From the NCBI RefSeq assembly GCF_022965805.1, contig NC_133101.1, positions 17,827,054-17,891,053 on the forward strand: a stretch of DNA of 64,000 bases. The letters are read 5' to 3'. The notes below the pieces were generated by a model, which saw nothing but the letters and a program-made list of their open reading frames with translations, was not told where the DNA came from and did no database searches. A program made the position numbers and the translations under genes. Shown piece by piece: positions 44,343 to 56,262 of this stretch. Positions within the stretch are counted from its first letter, which is position 1. Each line of letters starts with the position of its first letter. This stretch comes from Primulina eburnea (lineage: Eukaryota > Streptophyta > Magnoliopsida > Lamiales > Gesneriaceae).

Positions 44343-46323
44343 ATATGAATTTATCAACTTGAACCAACACATCTTCTGCAATACCTTTTAGGTATTTTGA
44401 TTGACATATCCGCTAGTAAGAGAATAACATATGTGAGTTTTAATTCTCCTAAATTAAGTTTTTCATAAACTGAATAAGGAAGTAAATTCACACTTGCTCC
44501 CAAATCTAATAAAGCTTTTTAAATTTTATTTTCTCCAATAATAAATGAAATTGTTGGACAACCAGGATCTTTATATTTTAAACTAGAATTATTTGTAGAA
44601 TAGAATTCACTTGTTCATCCAAGAATGCTTTCTTCTTCACATGCAATTTTCTCTTAACATTACATAAGTCTTTTAAAAATATTTCATAAGAAGGTACTTG
44701 TTTAATAGCATCTAATAATGAAATTTTTTTTTTACTTTTTTAAAAACTTCATAATTATCGGAATCGTTTTTTTATTTTTTATGATTTGTTAATGTGAGGA
44801 AACATGGGAGGTTTATTTGACTCATTTACTATTTCAGATGATTTATCTTTCACCATCTTATTCTTAGAATTTAAGGTATCATCATTTTCAAAAGTATCAA
44901 GATTAACATCCTTACTCTTTGAATTTAAATGATCTTTGTTTTCATTGCTATATGGATCATTAACTATTCTACCACTTCTAAGGGTAATAAAAGATTTTAT
45001 TTGATTAATTTTATTATTATTTAATTCTTGATTTTGATTTTTAAGATTAGGTTGAGGTTGAGATGGAAATTTTTCTTTCTCATTAATATTAAGTGCAGAT
45101 GCAAATTTTGCAAGAGTTTCTTTCAAATCACTTATAAATTGACTGTTTTGAATATTGATAGACTCTTGCTTTTGGATAAATGCATGAATTACATCTTCAA
45201 AGTTTTTTCTTGGAGGTGTAACATAAGGAATATAAACGTGATGATTTTGGTTATTTTGAAAATGTTGTTGTGAAGGTTGTGCATTATTATCATTCCTCCA
45301 ACTAAAATTAGGATGATTTTTCCATCCAAGATTATATGATTTTGAAAAATGATCTAATATTGGTTTTTTTATAATTGTTAACATAATTTGCTTGTTCATG
45401 GAGACATTCCTCAAATAAAGGTAATGTTGAACAATCTTGTGTAGAATGATAATGTGTATCACATATATGACAAATAATTTCTTGAATACTTTTTAATTGA
45501 CCACTCTTTTTCATTTTTAATGACTCAATTTTTCTTGCCAAAGATGCAAGTTTAGCTTGAATATCTGTATCGTCTTTAAGATTATAGATACCACCCTCAT
45601 TTGTTCAATTATTGATTTTAGTTGTTAGTTGTTCTATTTTTCCTATATTATCCCAATTTTGAGCATTTTCTGCTAATGAATCCAAATATCCATAGCTTCA
45701 TTTGGGTTTTTATCTTCAAAAGTTCCATTACACATAAATTCTATCGTTTTCTATTTTTAGGTATTAGACCTTCATAAAATTGAGAAACTGTTCTCCATGT
45801 TTCAAAACCATGATGTGGGAATGTCTTAAGTAATTCTTTATATCTATCCTAATATTGATAAAATGGTTCTCATTGTTTTTGGGAAAAAGTTGTAATTTGT
45901 CTTTTAAAAGAGTTTGTTCTATGGGGAGGGAAATTTTTTTTGAGAAATTGTTGTTGCATTTCTTCCCATGATCTTATTGAATTTGCTAATTTTGTAGTCA
46001 TGTTTAGCTTTATCTTTTAAAGAAAAATGGAAAATCTTTAATCGAACTATATCCATGCGACAATTTTGATCATTATAAGTGTTACAAACTTCCTCAAATT
46101 CTCTAAGATGTAAATATGGATTTTCAGAATCTAAGCCAAGAAAAGTTGGTTAAAGTTGAATAATTTGAGGTTTAAAGTTGAAATTAGATGCATCAGGAGG
46201 AAAAACTAAACAAGAGGGGGCACTAGTTCTAATAGGGTTCATATGGTGCCTAAGTGTCCTTAATTAATCGTGTTCTTGATTATTATTATTATCATTATCT
46301 TGATTATTAGAATTATCATCCAA
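44343..46323 (-). pseudogene. Relic of Athila-type gag and protease
   Basis: It aligns in order with 16405-18250 of Athila copy A. The longest open piece (44779-45462) holds NHPNFSWRNDN, FASALNINEKEKFPSQPQPN and FITLRSGRIV. A zinc knuckle CHICDTHYHSTQDC occurs near 45460-45500. The protease part at the left is cut by the copia LTR. Several small deletions and stops are present. Long Asn runs near the gag start come from AAT repeats. Confidence 0.88.
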
Positions 46324-46881
46324 CCTAAAACTTATTTTTATCAGAGTGGCTGCTACTACTTAAATTATAATTCACCTTACTGTAGGTTGTCTGCAAGTAA
46401 TATATTTCGTAAGTATGAGATCGATCCACAGAGAGGTTATATTAATTTTAAATTTATTAATTTATAAATTACCAAATGCAAGAATGAAGTTTACAAATTA
46501 TAAATTTGTCAAGGCTCAAAGATTTATTCTTTGTTTATGTAATATTATTTAACTAAAAGTAAAACAAAGAAAACCACAATAAATAGTGGTTCCAAGAAAA
46601 TTAAATATTTAAACACATATATAATATAATATAGTTCTCACTATAAAAATACCGAATTAACCGATATTTTATATATGGTACCTATGATTATATATATAAC
46701 TGTATAAATATATAATTGTATAAAGTAAATGTTAAATTAAATTATTATATTTCATTTAGAACAACCGAAAGAGCCATGCTATTGCCTAAATGAAACATAT
46801 GATTTAATAAGTTAGTTGCAGTAAAGTAAAAGTTAGATGCGAAAAATAAAAATTAATTGAGAGAAAGTAAAAGTTAGTTGC
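46160..46881. repeat. Tandem duplication, unit 1
   Basis: About 720 bases covering the gag start, leader and LTR beginning of the old Athila relic are repeated directly at 46882-47588. The plus-strand ORFs at 46270 and 46986 are paired artefacts of this duplication. Confidence 0.88.
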
Positions 46882-47588
46882 ATAATTTGAGGTTTAAAGT
46901 TGAAATTAGATGCATCAGGAGAAAAAACTAAACAAGAGGGGGCACTAATTCTAATAGGGTTCATATGGTACCTAAGTGTCCTTAATTGATCATGTTCTTG
47001 ATTATTATTATTATCATTATCTTGGTTATTAGAATTATCATCCAACCTAAAACTTATTTTTATCAGAGTGGCTGCTACTACTTAAATTATAATTCACCCA
47101 ACTGTAGGTTGTCTGGAAGTAATATATTTCGCAAGTACGAGATCGATCCAAAGAGAGGTTATTTTAATTTTAAATTTATTAATTTTTAAATTACCAAATG
47201 CAAGAATGAAGTTTACAAATTATAAATTTGTCAAGGCTCAAAGATTTATTCTTGGTTTATGTAATATTATTTAACTAAAAGTAAAACAAAGGAAACCACC
47301 ATAAATAATGGTCCCAAGAAAATTAAATATTTAAACACGTATATAATATAATATAGTTCTCAATATAAAAATTACCGAATTAACCGATATTTTATATATG
47401 GTACCTATGATTATATATATAATTGGATAAAGTAAATGTTAAATTAAATCATTATATTTCATTTAGAACAACCGACAGAGCCATGCTATTGCCTAAATGA
47501 AATATATTATTTAATAAGTTAGTTGCAGTAAAGTAAAAGTTAGAAGCGAAAAATAAAAGTTAGTTGCGAGAAAGTAAAAGTTAGTTGC
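46882..47588. repeat. Tandem duplication, unit 2
   Basis: It is a direct copy of unit 1 with scattered substitutions and a short deletion near 47420. A further partial copy of its last segment (TTTAGAACAACCGACAGAGCC) follows at about 47682-47730. The junctions fall in short GTTAGTTGC-type repeats, which suggests slippage or unequal exchange. Confidence 0.87.
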
Positions 47589-48025
47589 GGTAAAGTAAAA
47601 ATTAGATGCGAAAAATAAAAGCTAGTTGCGGGAAAGTAAATGTTAGATTGTTAGATGTTAGTATTAAATCATAATATTATATTTAGAACAACCGACAGAG
47701 CCACTCTATCGTCTAAATGAAATATATGATATAATTATATATATATATATATATAATATATATAATATAACAAAAATAATAATTGATGAAATATTTATTG
47801 TATCAAAATTAAACAACAAATCAAGATAACCAATACAATGGTATCAAGCATTTGATGTAAATTGATAACAACAAATAATTCATTTTTATACCTACAATAA
47901 AAAGAATTAAGCGAAATGAAAAGAAATATAGAAAGAATATACAAAATATAAACAATCTTATTTCACCAAAAATTCATCCTATTCACCTTAACATAATAGA
48001 TTTAGCTTGCCATGAGCTTACTTTT
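47069..48025 (-). repeat. LTR remnant of the old Athila relative
   Basis: The stretch from about 47069 resembles the beginning of the Athila LTR (GTAGGTTGTCTGGAAGTAATATATTTC corresponds to GCAGGTTGTCCACAAGTAGTATAATTC). The end, near 47960-48025, resembles that LTR's TTTCACCTTATC region. An (AT)n run lies at about 47735-47765. It is cut by the next element at 48026. No tRNA-Asp primer site was found between gag and this LTR. Confidence 0.65.
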
Positions 48026-51000
48026 TGTAAGGTCCAAATTTAAGACTACGTAATCCAACGGCATGCGAATCTAGGAAATTATGAAAATGAATTTAATTAA
48101 TTAAGTTTAGTTGCTAATTCATTATGTGTCGTACTTGTTTATTTGCTAAAATAGATTTTCATTGTCATCGTGCATAAAATGGCATTTTTAGGAATATTCA
48201 AGTGACGATCGAGGAACGGGGACCGATGGCCAAAAATGTAAAAGATTTTTATTAAATAATTATTTTTAATTATTTAAAATGCGGTCGATGTTTTTAAGTC
48301 ATTTTTGAAAGTATAGAGTTGTGGGGTGATTTTATACGCCGGAACGTAATTTTTATCGGCATTGGCTTTTCAAATAAAATTCGAGCTTTCGGGCATCCCG
48401 GCTATTAAATTCACATTTTTATTTAAAAGAAAACCTTGTTACTATTTTATTCAAAGTCTAATTAATTTAATTGGGCTTTAATTTATGGCTTAATAGGCCT
48501 AAGCCTAGATATAAAATTAATCTAGTATTTAATATGTTAATTTAATCAAAAACCTATTCTAGACTCCACACAATCGGCCACCCTCTTTTTGAGTTTTTAA
48601 AACTCTCCCAAACCCTTCACCAATCACCACACAGCACACACTCGGCCGCCACAAATTCTGAAATCCCTCGGCTGCTCTTGGGAAGGTTTTGGTTTGAAAA
48701 TCTTGCATCAAGCCAAGTGTGGTCTCCTCCGTTCTTCGTCGTCATCGTTTAGTCGAGCGTTTATAACGCAAAGGCACACCTTAATCTCCTTTTCTCATCC
48801 ATCATGTCATATTATTTACTTAAAATTGTGGATGCATGAAACACTTTAATTCTTCCAAAGAAAAAACTGATTTGCTGCATGTACACCTTCGGTTGTTGTG
48901 TTTTGTGCATACTAAAATTGTTATATTCTTGTATATGGGACTGCCATGATGTAGGTAAGGTTTGGAATTGTGTTTATGAGTCCCACACACCACGTTTAGA
49001 CCAGCCATAACAAAGGAAGAAGGAAGAAAAAGAGACTCATGCAGCAGCCGAGAGCTGTTGTCATGAGGGAAGGGTTCGGGTCTTTCACATGCAGGGTTAG
49101 GGGCTTGGTTGGCTTGTCCAGGGGCTAGCCCTGGGCGTAGGGGAGACCAAAGTAGAGTCCTAGCATAGCTAGGACTCGAGCTGTGAGACGGCGAAGATTC
49201 CTTCACGAGAAGGACTCTACCCGAGAGTCCAGGAAATAGCGCGCAGGGTCTTGCACTTTGCACCTGCTAGGGCGCGCAGTTCAGGGGGTTTAGGCTGGGC
49301 CATGTCTGGTCCTTAGGGTCCTTAGAGGGTGTATAACAGGTGGGTTCAGCGGTTGGGTGCGTGGGGAAGAATCCTACAAGCCAAACAAGAGTCCTAGTCT
49401 AGGTGCAACTCTCGGCCAGCTTGTGTGTGTCTCAAGGGAGGGTTTGTTTTCGAGTTGTATGTGTTGTATTGTCCAACTTAGTGTCCAGTAGGCAACTTTA
49501 ACATGTTGGGCACCTTTCGGCTTGATATGGTTTGGGGGTAACTCGATAAAATTAAGAGATGGCTCGGGGTCAAAGTTTAGGTGTCAAATTGAGTTCTAAA
49601 ACGAAGAAAAATTGGAAAACGACTCACGGGGGTCGAGTCGTGATCCATAAGGGCTAAAATAATATAAAAAGACTAAATTTAGAATTTATGAATTTTATAT
49701 TAAAGTTTGGTATTTTTCGGGATTAAAACACCGTTAAAATAGCTAATAAAAGATAAATTGAAAAAGTCTAATTTGTAAGCCAAATAAAATTACGGAAAAA
49801 TTTACATAAGCTTAAATAATTATTTGGGACATATTAGAATCATGAAATCAAGAAAAAAGTCGAAATCGTAAAATGTCGAGTCTAGGGGTAAAACGGTCTT
49901 TTTACCCCTAGAAATTAGTAAAGGTCATGGCAGTGCCCGAAATGCTGTTTTTATGTTAAATTGAATATTTTTAAATGTTTATGAATTTATCATGATTTAT
50001 TGGTGATTTTAAATGTCTAAGGGATTTTTATTGAATTAAAGAAGACATTTAAAATATACGTTGCATGCGTGGTTTAAAAAGGAAAACGTAAATATTGTTC
50101 ATGATTTTTCTAAGTGATGCAAATGATAATGTTGAAGGACGTGATGTTATTGTGACTAGTTCGTTAATGTTGGCGACGTCGTGAGGGTTATGGTCCCAGT
50201 GGGAGCCCGACGATCGTGTTGCCATCATTGCGAACAGAGGATATGATTTCAAGAGGTTAGAGGTAAGAATGGGAATATCGTGAGGGGAAAAGGCCCCAGA
50301 GGGAGCTCATTTATGGGAAAAGGCCCCAGAGGGAGCCCCGACGATCGTTTTTCTATTCGATAATGTTTGGCCAGGGCCCAGTTGACCGGTGAGAGTGTTG
50401 CTGGTGTCCCCCGCCGCCCAGTACTGTGGTTTTATGTAGATGGATCCATCGAAACAAGAGGTTTGAGGAGTCACAATTAACGATCTGAATTCAACAGAGG
50501 ATAAAGGAAAATGTTATGATTATGTTTAAAGGATTTATGTCATGTTGAGGAAAATGTTAAAGTTTATGCATATCATGAAAAATATTTTTACTTAAAAGTA
50601 TTTTCACTGTTGCATGTGGTTTTATTATGTATTACTCGTTATTAAAGATTATGGTGTGTTGAGTCTTTAGACTCACTAGGTGTGATGGATGCAGGTGGTA
50701 TTGATGGGGTCCTTGACGGATGATTCTACTGGACTGAAGTGCACACAACCCGAGGACCAGCGCTTCATTTTTCCGCATTATGCTTTATGATTTTAATTAA
50801 AGATTTAAAGACTATTTATTTATGCTTTTGAGAGATTTTTGAGAGGTTTAGTATGGGCTTTACTTTTCAAATTATTGCTTTTTAGTTTTGGCAAAACAGT
50901 AGACAAGTTTATTATTTCACTCGAAGTTTTTATACTAGTTGATTGAAGTTTAATTTTAAAGAGGGAAAAATATTTTATGAAAATATTTTCTTGTGTGTAG

Positions 51001-51079
51001 TTGTTATTTTCGAAAATAATAGGATAGCAAAAAGAAAATTCCTAGTACTTTTGAAGAAATAAAAAGGGCAGTCGTTTCA
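48026..51079 (+). repeat. 5' LTR of the plus-strand gypsy element (about 3.05 kb)
   Basis: It begins TGTAAGGTCC and ends GTCGTTTCA two bases before the primer site. It shows GTCTTTAGACTCACTAGGTG near 50661-50680 and CGCCGCCCAGTACTGTGG near 50410-50430. Both recur in the LTRs at 54708-58609 and mark a common LTR superfamily. A repeated GGGAAAAGGCCCCAGAGGGAGC unit occurs twice at about 50284-50336. ORFs such as 48820-49263 are not supported as genes. Confidence 0.82.
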
Positions 51080-51365
51080 GTTGGTATCAGAGCAAAGGTC
51101 CTGTAAAGGGTTGTGCCACCGTCAGCGCCGGGAAGATCAGTCGTCAAGCCTCAAAGTTGTAAGTTTTACTTGCTTTATGTGATTCAGTATGCTATTACCT
51201 GCTTGACGTTATTAATACCATGATCATGCTATATGTTTATTAGCTTTTTGAGTATTACTGCTATTCATGCTTAAATTGCTATTTATGTTAGGATTTATCG
51301 TGATTAGAGAACTTAGATTTAAATGCATGTTGGTTACGTTGGAATTTGGAAAACATTCAGATTTA
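51080..51365 (+). other. Leader with Met-tRNA primer binding site
   Basis: TGGTATCAGAGC lies at 51082-51093. The rest of the leader up to the gag ATG at 51366 holds no recognised signal. Confidence 0.88.
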
Positions 51366-52515
51366 ATGGCTCCTAGGCGTAGACCCGTTCATGAGAACCA
51401 AGCAGAGAACAGTGTTAATCACATTGGGATCAGTCAAAGGAATGCACCACCACCACCACCACCTCCTCCTCCTCCTCCAGGGGATGCTGCTACACGTGCA
51501 TTAGAGGGTATGGCTCGTCTCTTCGAGCAGCAGTTACAGCAGCAGCAGCTTCAGCAGCAACAGTTACAGCAGCAGTTACAGCAGATGCAGCAGCAGCCAC
51601 CTAGGCCACCGCACAATGTTTTTGATCAGTTCCGGAGGCTAGCGCCGAGGGAATTTTCTGGCACCACCAATCCATTCGCTTCTAAGAGTTGGATCCGTTC
51701 CCTAGAAGTACACTTTCGTTATCTAGACATGGGAGATGCCGACCGGGTGAGGTGTACTACTTATCTGCTGAGGGATGACGCTTCACTATGGTGGGAAGGA
51801 GTGGAGCACAGTTTTGACCTTGCTACACTCACATGGGCACAGTTCAAGACCAAATTTTATGAGAAGTACTTTACTGCGGATGTCCGGGGCAGGATTAAGA
51901 GGGAGTTTATGACTCTCCGTCAGGGAGATGTACCTGTTGCGGACTTTGTGAAGAAGTTTGATAGGGGTTGCCACTTTGTACCCCTTATTGCGGGAGATGA
52001 AGAAGAGAAGATGAGGCACTTTATGGATGGCCTACGTCCCACCATTCAGGATAAGGTCATGATGATGCGACCGGGGGATTATGCTACAGCAGTTACTTTT
52101 GCTTATCAGGCTGAGCAATCTTTGAAAGACATTGACTTCGAGTTACAGCGCAAAAGACAGCAGTATCAGAATAATAATCAGCCTAATAAGAAGCCATACA
52201 CGGGTCCTCCTAGACCTCAAGGGCCTCAAAAGCCCCAAGGTCAAGTCAACAAGCCAGCGCCAAAGCCACAGAATCCGGGAGCACCAAAGCCACCGAATCC
52301 GGGAGCACCAAAGCCTGCTGAGAGGCAACCTTGCAAAACGTGCAACCGTGCTCATCTTGGCAAATGTGAATGGGGATCTTTTAAATGTTTCTTCTGCAAG
52401 GAGAATGGACACATAGCCAATGATTGTCTAAAGAGAAAAGCAGCTACCACGGCCCGAGCTTATGTTATGAACGCCGAGGAAGCTGAAGGAGAGGCAGACA
52501 CTACGCTCATCACAG
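51366..52515 (+). pseudogene. Gypsy gag with polyproline and polyglutamine tracts
   Basis: It starts at ATG 51366 (MAPRRRPVHENQ). A run of about 11 prolines and a long Gln-rich segment precede the capsid domain (DQFRRLAPREFSGT, ASLWWEGVEHSF, FYEKYFTADVRGR, EFMTLRQGD). A Pro/Lys-rich linker with a repeated PKPPNPGA unit and a zinc knuckle CFFCKENGHIANDC follow. The exon-like coding ends at 52515 after Leu-Ile-Thr and is continued in frame at 53134. If the intervening segment is not spliced, translation stops shortly after, at 52532. Gag itself has no stop or frameshift; the loss lies in pol. Confidence 0.88.
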
Positions 52516-53133
52516 GTAACCTAGTCATTTAACATTTTTATATTGCCTATCTATGCATGAAATGTTAAATTGGTTATTAAAACTGTATTGGGATCAAATT
52601 TCAACCTAGAATAAAATAGGTTGCATGTTCTATCAAGTTGAATTTAAGTGATAGTTGAATTTAAGTGATGATTTTAGAAACCTTAGAGAAATGATTTAAA
52701 TTTTGTGCCTTATTTTATGTGAAGGATGTAGATTCCAAATAAAAAGTTCTAGGGCCAAAAATTAAAGGAAATCATGATAAGGAATTTTCAAAATTTTGGG
52801 GGGTCAAATTGCAATTTTCGAAATTTAAATGACTTAAATGCAATTATTCGAAACTTAAAGGACCTAAGTGCAATTTATGAATTCTTAAGGGCCAAAATGC
52901 AATTCTCAAGACTTAAAGGACTTAATTGGAATTTCGAAATAAGTTATGGACTAAATTGCAATAATTCAAAAATTTTGGGTCAGATGTGCAAATTTCAAAA
53001 ATTAAGGGACTAAAGTGCAATTTCTCCAAGAAATGTTTAAGCTCAACGCGAAATCTTCTTATAACTTTGGAATTAATGATAGTAAATCCTTAAGATTCCA
53101 CTCGAAAAGATTTAAAAGACATTTTCACCGCAG
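52516..53133 (+). other. Intron-like segment between gag and protease
   Basis: The segment begins GTAACC after ACAG and ends TTTTCACCGCAG. Removing exactly 52516-53133 (618 bases) joins gag and protease codons in frame with no residue lost relative to related elements: Leu-Ile-Thr-Gly runs straight into the strand leading to the LLDSGATHSF active site. The segment is AT-rich and contains 30- to 40-base imperfect repeats of the type GACTAAATGCAATTTTC. This fits a true spliceosomal intron, but an insertion that happens to have such borders is possible. Confidence 0.6.
52780..53035. repeat. Imperfect repeats inside the intron-like segment
   Basis: Units resembling GGACTAAATGCAATTTTCGAAATTTAA recur about seven times with irregular spacing (near 52803, 52832, 52861, 52893, 52918, 52950 and 53008). 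Confidence 0.7.
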
Positions 53134-53881
53134 GGAGGATTGTCATTCTAGGTGTAGCTACCTATGCTTTACTAGATTCAGGGGCTACACACTCTTTCAT
53201 ATCAGAAACCTTCATAAAAAGACTGAAAATTACTCCTCAAGATATGGGTTTGGGTTTCAAAGTTATTATTCCTTCCGGTGAACAAATGCTTACGACTAAG
53301 ATTGTCAAGAATCTGGAGCTTCGTTTATTTAAAGATGTCGTCCGGGCAGATCTTATCGTCCTTCCTTTGCCCGAATTCGATATTATACTTGGGATAGATT
53401 GGTTATCAGCAAATGGAGCTTCGATTGATTTTCGTCAGCGGTCAGTATCTATCAGACCACCTAGTGGTAGATCTTTTGTTTTTGAGGCGGCGAGAAACAA
53501 GCAAATGCCGCACATTATCTCTTGTCTATGTGCGAGGAAGCTTATTAAGCGTGGATGTCCAGCTTATCTAGCTTGTGTCACCACCGCACTTGAACCTATC
53601 AGTCAGAAGCTAGAGGATGTGGACATTGTGAGAAAATTTCCTTGCGTCTTTCCCGAAGACGTTTCTGGCATTCCACCCGACCGAGAAGTGGAATTTCTAT
53701 TGATCTAATGCCGGGCACTGTTCCTATATCTAAAGCGCCTTATCGTCTAGCACCCGCCGAAATGAAAGAATTAAAAGATCAAATTCAAGAATTGCTAGAC
53801 AAGGGTTTCATTCGCCCTAGTTACTCTCCATGGGGCGCTCCGGTTTTATTTGTGAAAAAGAAAGATGGTAGCATGCGTCTT
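53134..53881 (+). pseudogene. Gypsy protease and RT N-terminus (truncated)
   Basis: The protease active site is LLDSGATHSF, followed by PLPEFDIILGIDWLSANGA. The connector to RT is next ([20 protein letters not shown]). A one-base loss near 53697 shifts frame. The other frame continues with [25 protein letters not shown] and [16 protein letters not shown]. The coding stops abruptly at 53881 where the solo LTR begins, just before the expected IDYR motif, so the catalytic RT palm is absent. Confidence 0.9.
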
Positions 53882-54595
53882 TGATCTACACTAAAATCGT
53901 CACTCATAGTTGGGAAAATTAAAAAAAATATATTGGAACTTAGAACTTTTATACACTCACACACGCTATATTTAACAATGGGATATGATGATCCTCAAGC
54001 TAGCACAAGACCTCTATTTATAGGCCAAATGAGAGAAAATGTCAAAATTTTTATTAATGCCATGTAGTTGTAATAGTAGTTTTTGTCTCCTCCAACTTCA
54101 ATTCCATGGCCCTTTTTTAAATGCTATGTTCCACGACTTTAATCTCCGAATTTGGCTTTGCTCAAAACAGCAAACATTTAGGGAATTGTCTGTAGATGAA
54201 TTTGGCCATTTGGTTCACCTCATGTGGTTAAATATTGAAATATTTATGACTTTTTTACTATAAGCTGGTTATAGTAAAAGTAAATCTGTCATCCTTTTGA
54301 TATTTGCACAATTTGATCATCTTAATGAACTTTTTAGGCATTCATGTCTTCTGCAAAGTTGTAGATACTTTCTCAAGGATTCCAAACATGTTTGAATCAC
54401 CTCAATTTGAATCTTGTAGCTTGAGTTATCATTAATTACCAACATGTAGAAAACCTGAAAATAAAATATAGTTAGTAAGACATTTAAATATAAACATACA
54501 ATACTAAAATGACATTATTTTATAATTTTAATGAAACTTAAATTCTAAAATACATTTTTTAACATATAATAAACTATTAATTTTAAGTTTCATCA
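53882..54595 (-). repeat. Solo LTR, Athila-like, inserted in RT
   Basis: The 714 bases begin TGATCTACACT and end AGTTTCATCA. The internal layout resembles the Athila LTR read on the minus strand: TATTTATAGGCC near the middle, a TTGTAGATACTTTC-like stretch and an AACCTGAAAATAAAATATAG region. No partner or internal region is present. The flanking five bases (GTCTT and GTGGC) do not match. Confidence 0.6.
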
Positions 54596-54707
54596 GTGGC
54601 GCAGCGGAGGCGTGGATTATTAGGATACTAGAATTAAGAGTCTAAATTTTTTTATTATCAAGGATAAGCGAATTTCGGTGACGAAATTCAATTTAAAGGG
54701 GGTAGAT
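54596..54707 (+). other. Pre-LTR tail with polypurine tract
   Basis: A short stretch includes TTTCGGTGACGAAATTC and the purine tract AAATTTAAAGGGGGTAGAT directly before the LTR at 54708. This is typical of the 3' end of chromovirus-like gypsy elements. Confidence 0.75.
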
Positions 54708-56262
54708 TGTAACGCCCGAAAATCAGTCCACGTAGACCGCATATGTGGAAATTATTAATTCGCTAAAATATTTTAATTAAATGATTTTGGATGCATGAAT
54801 GATATATTTTGAGTGAATAAATAATTAATTGTGTAATTTTTATTTGATTTCATGATCTAAAGATTTCAGACGAATATCGGTGGTATGTCGGAACCGAGGA
54901 CCGGAGACCATTAAGGTCTTAAAGATTTAAAAGCTAAATTTTTATTTTTACTTAAGAAAATATATATTTTAAATATTTTAAGAATTATTGCATTTTTAAG
55001 GACAAGTTTAAATTAATTGGTGGGACCAAGTAATTTTATGTATTTTATAAAGAGATTTTTGTAAATATGTATTTTTAAACATTTTTAATTTAAGCCTAAT
55101 GATTTTATTAATGTTAATGGGCCTAATTTATTAATTAAAAAACTAGTGTTGATTAAGCCTATTAATTAAAAAGTTAAAAAGCATTTTTGTTTTTTTATTT
55201 ATTTAAACCTAAACCGACACACACACACACATCTAAACACCTACACACCGAAACACACACTAAGTTACGTAAAAGATTTGGAAGAAAACAGCGGCCGAAG
55301 AAGGGAAGGAAGGCAAGGAAGTTTTCGATTTTTTTCTCCTTCGTTCTTCGACTTTCTTCCTCGTTCTTTCTTCCAAAAACAATCACTAGACTCCCTTGCA
55401 TCTCAAGGTGAGTTTTTGGTTGGGTTTTGACAAGAAAAAATTGTAGAAAAAAATATAAATCGTCCTCCGTTCGTCGCCGACTTTCACCGCTACGGTATTC
55501 GTATTTCGAGCGTTTTAAACACAAAGGCACGCATTAATCTTCTTTTTTCTCATCTATCATACCATATTATATGTTTTATGCATGTTTGATTAAAAAATAT
55601 GAAACACTACCTTATATTTTCATTTTATGGCTTATTATGCATAAAACTACAGTTTTTTTTAAAAACAACTATTCATAATGATGCACAAAGGGGCTGCCAT
55701 GGTAGACGATCTTGAAGGGATGTTTTTCCACATGTTTGAAGACCCTTGGGAGCATGTTTAAAGGATGAAAAATATAGGACACCATTATGAACAAAAATTG
55801 TATTTTTTATAGTCCTAGGGTACGGTTGAAGGGCTAAGCATGTTTAGGGCTGGTAGGTTTGGTCCAACAGCATGTCATGGGTTTGTTCTAGGTCTTAGGA
55901 TGGTTGGGTAGAGGCTGGACATGGTGGTTAAAGGCTGGAGTCAAAATTATCCTAAGTTCGAATCATATTAGGACTAGGACTCTTCGTACAGAAAAATTCG
56001 GTAGCTTCCTAGGCATGTTCAAGGGACTTAATGGGCTTGATTTGGGTAGAATATGGTTTAATTAGGTGATATTAATCTTTTGTTAAAGTTTGGTAAAATT
56101 TGGTTAAGTTTCGAGTCCATACGAGTCAAAATCGGGAGATACGTTTAAGTTTAAGAATGAATCAGGAAATCTATCGAAATGATAAGTTTTAAGCCTAAGA
56201 AATATTTATAGGAGTGTTTTATGGTTATATGTTAAGTTTGGAATGATTTGGGACGTCGTTTA
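54708..56262 (+). repeat. Truncated gypsy 3' LTR, left arm of an inverted repeat
   Basis: It begins TGTAACGCCCGAAAATCAG and runs to about 56262, where it abruptly meets reversed LTR sequence. It pairs with 57148-58609 in inverted orientation. It contains a (CA)n stretch near 55216. ORFs inside, such as 55187-55411, have counterparts in the other arm and are not genes. Confidence 0.85.

Larger units (their letters stand above)
44343..48025 (-). mobile_element. Old, decayed Athila relative, minus strand
   Basis: Protease and gag remnants are followed by leader and LTR-like sequence related to, but clearly diverged from, the Athila block at 243-39130. It is truncated on the left by the copia insertion and on the right by the gypsy element starting at 48026. 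Many frame breaks show that it is the oldest layer here. Confidence 0.8.
48026..54707 (+). mobile_element. Ty3/gypsy element with 3-kb LTR, plus strand, internally deleted
   Basis: This element has a 5' LTR (48026-51079), a Met-tRNA primer site, gag, an intron-like segment, protease and the beginning of RT. Then comes a foreign solo LTR, followed by the usual pre-LTR tail and a polypurine tract. RT, RNase H and integrase are missing. The LTR following at 54708 is related but clearly not the same sequence as the 5' LTR, so the right end may belong to another copy joined by recombination. Confidence 0.8.

Noticed and set aside
46270..47189. Paired plus-strand ORFs of 65 and 67 codons
   Set aside because: They lie opposite the gag start of an Athila relic and are paired only because of the tandem duplication.
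48820..49263. 147-codon minus-strand ORF
   Set aside because: It lies within a 3-kb LTR, has no recognised domain and no counterpart in the related LTRs.
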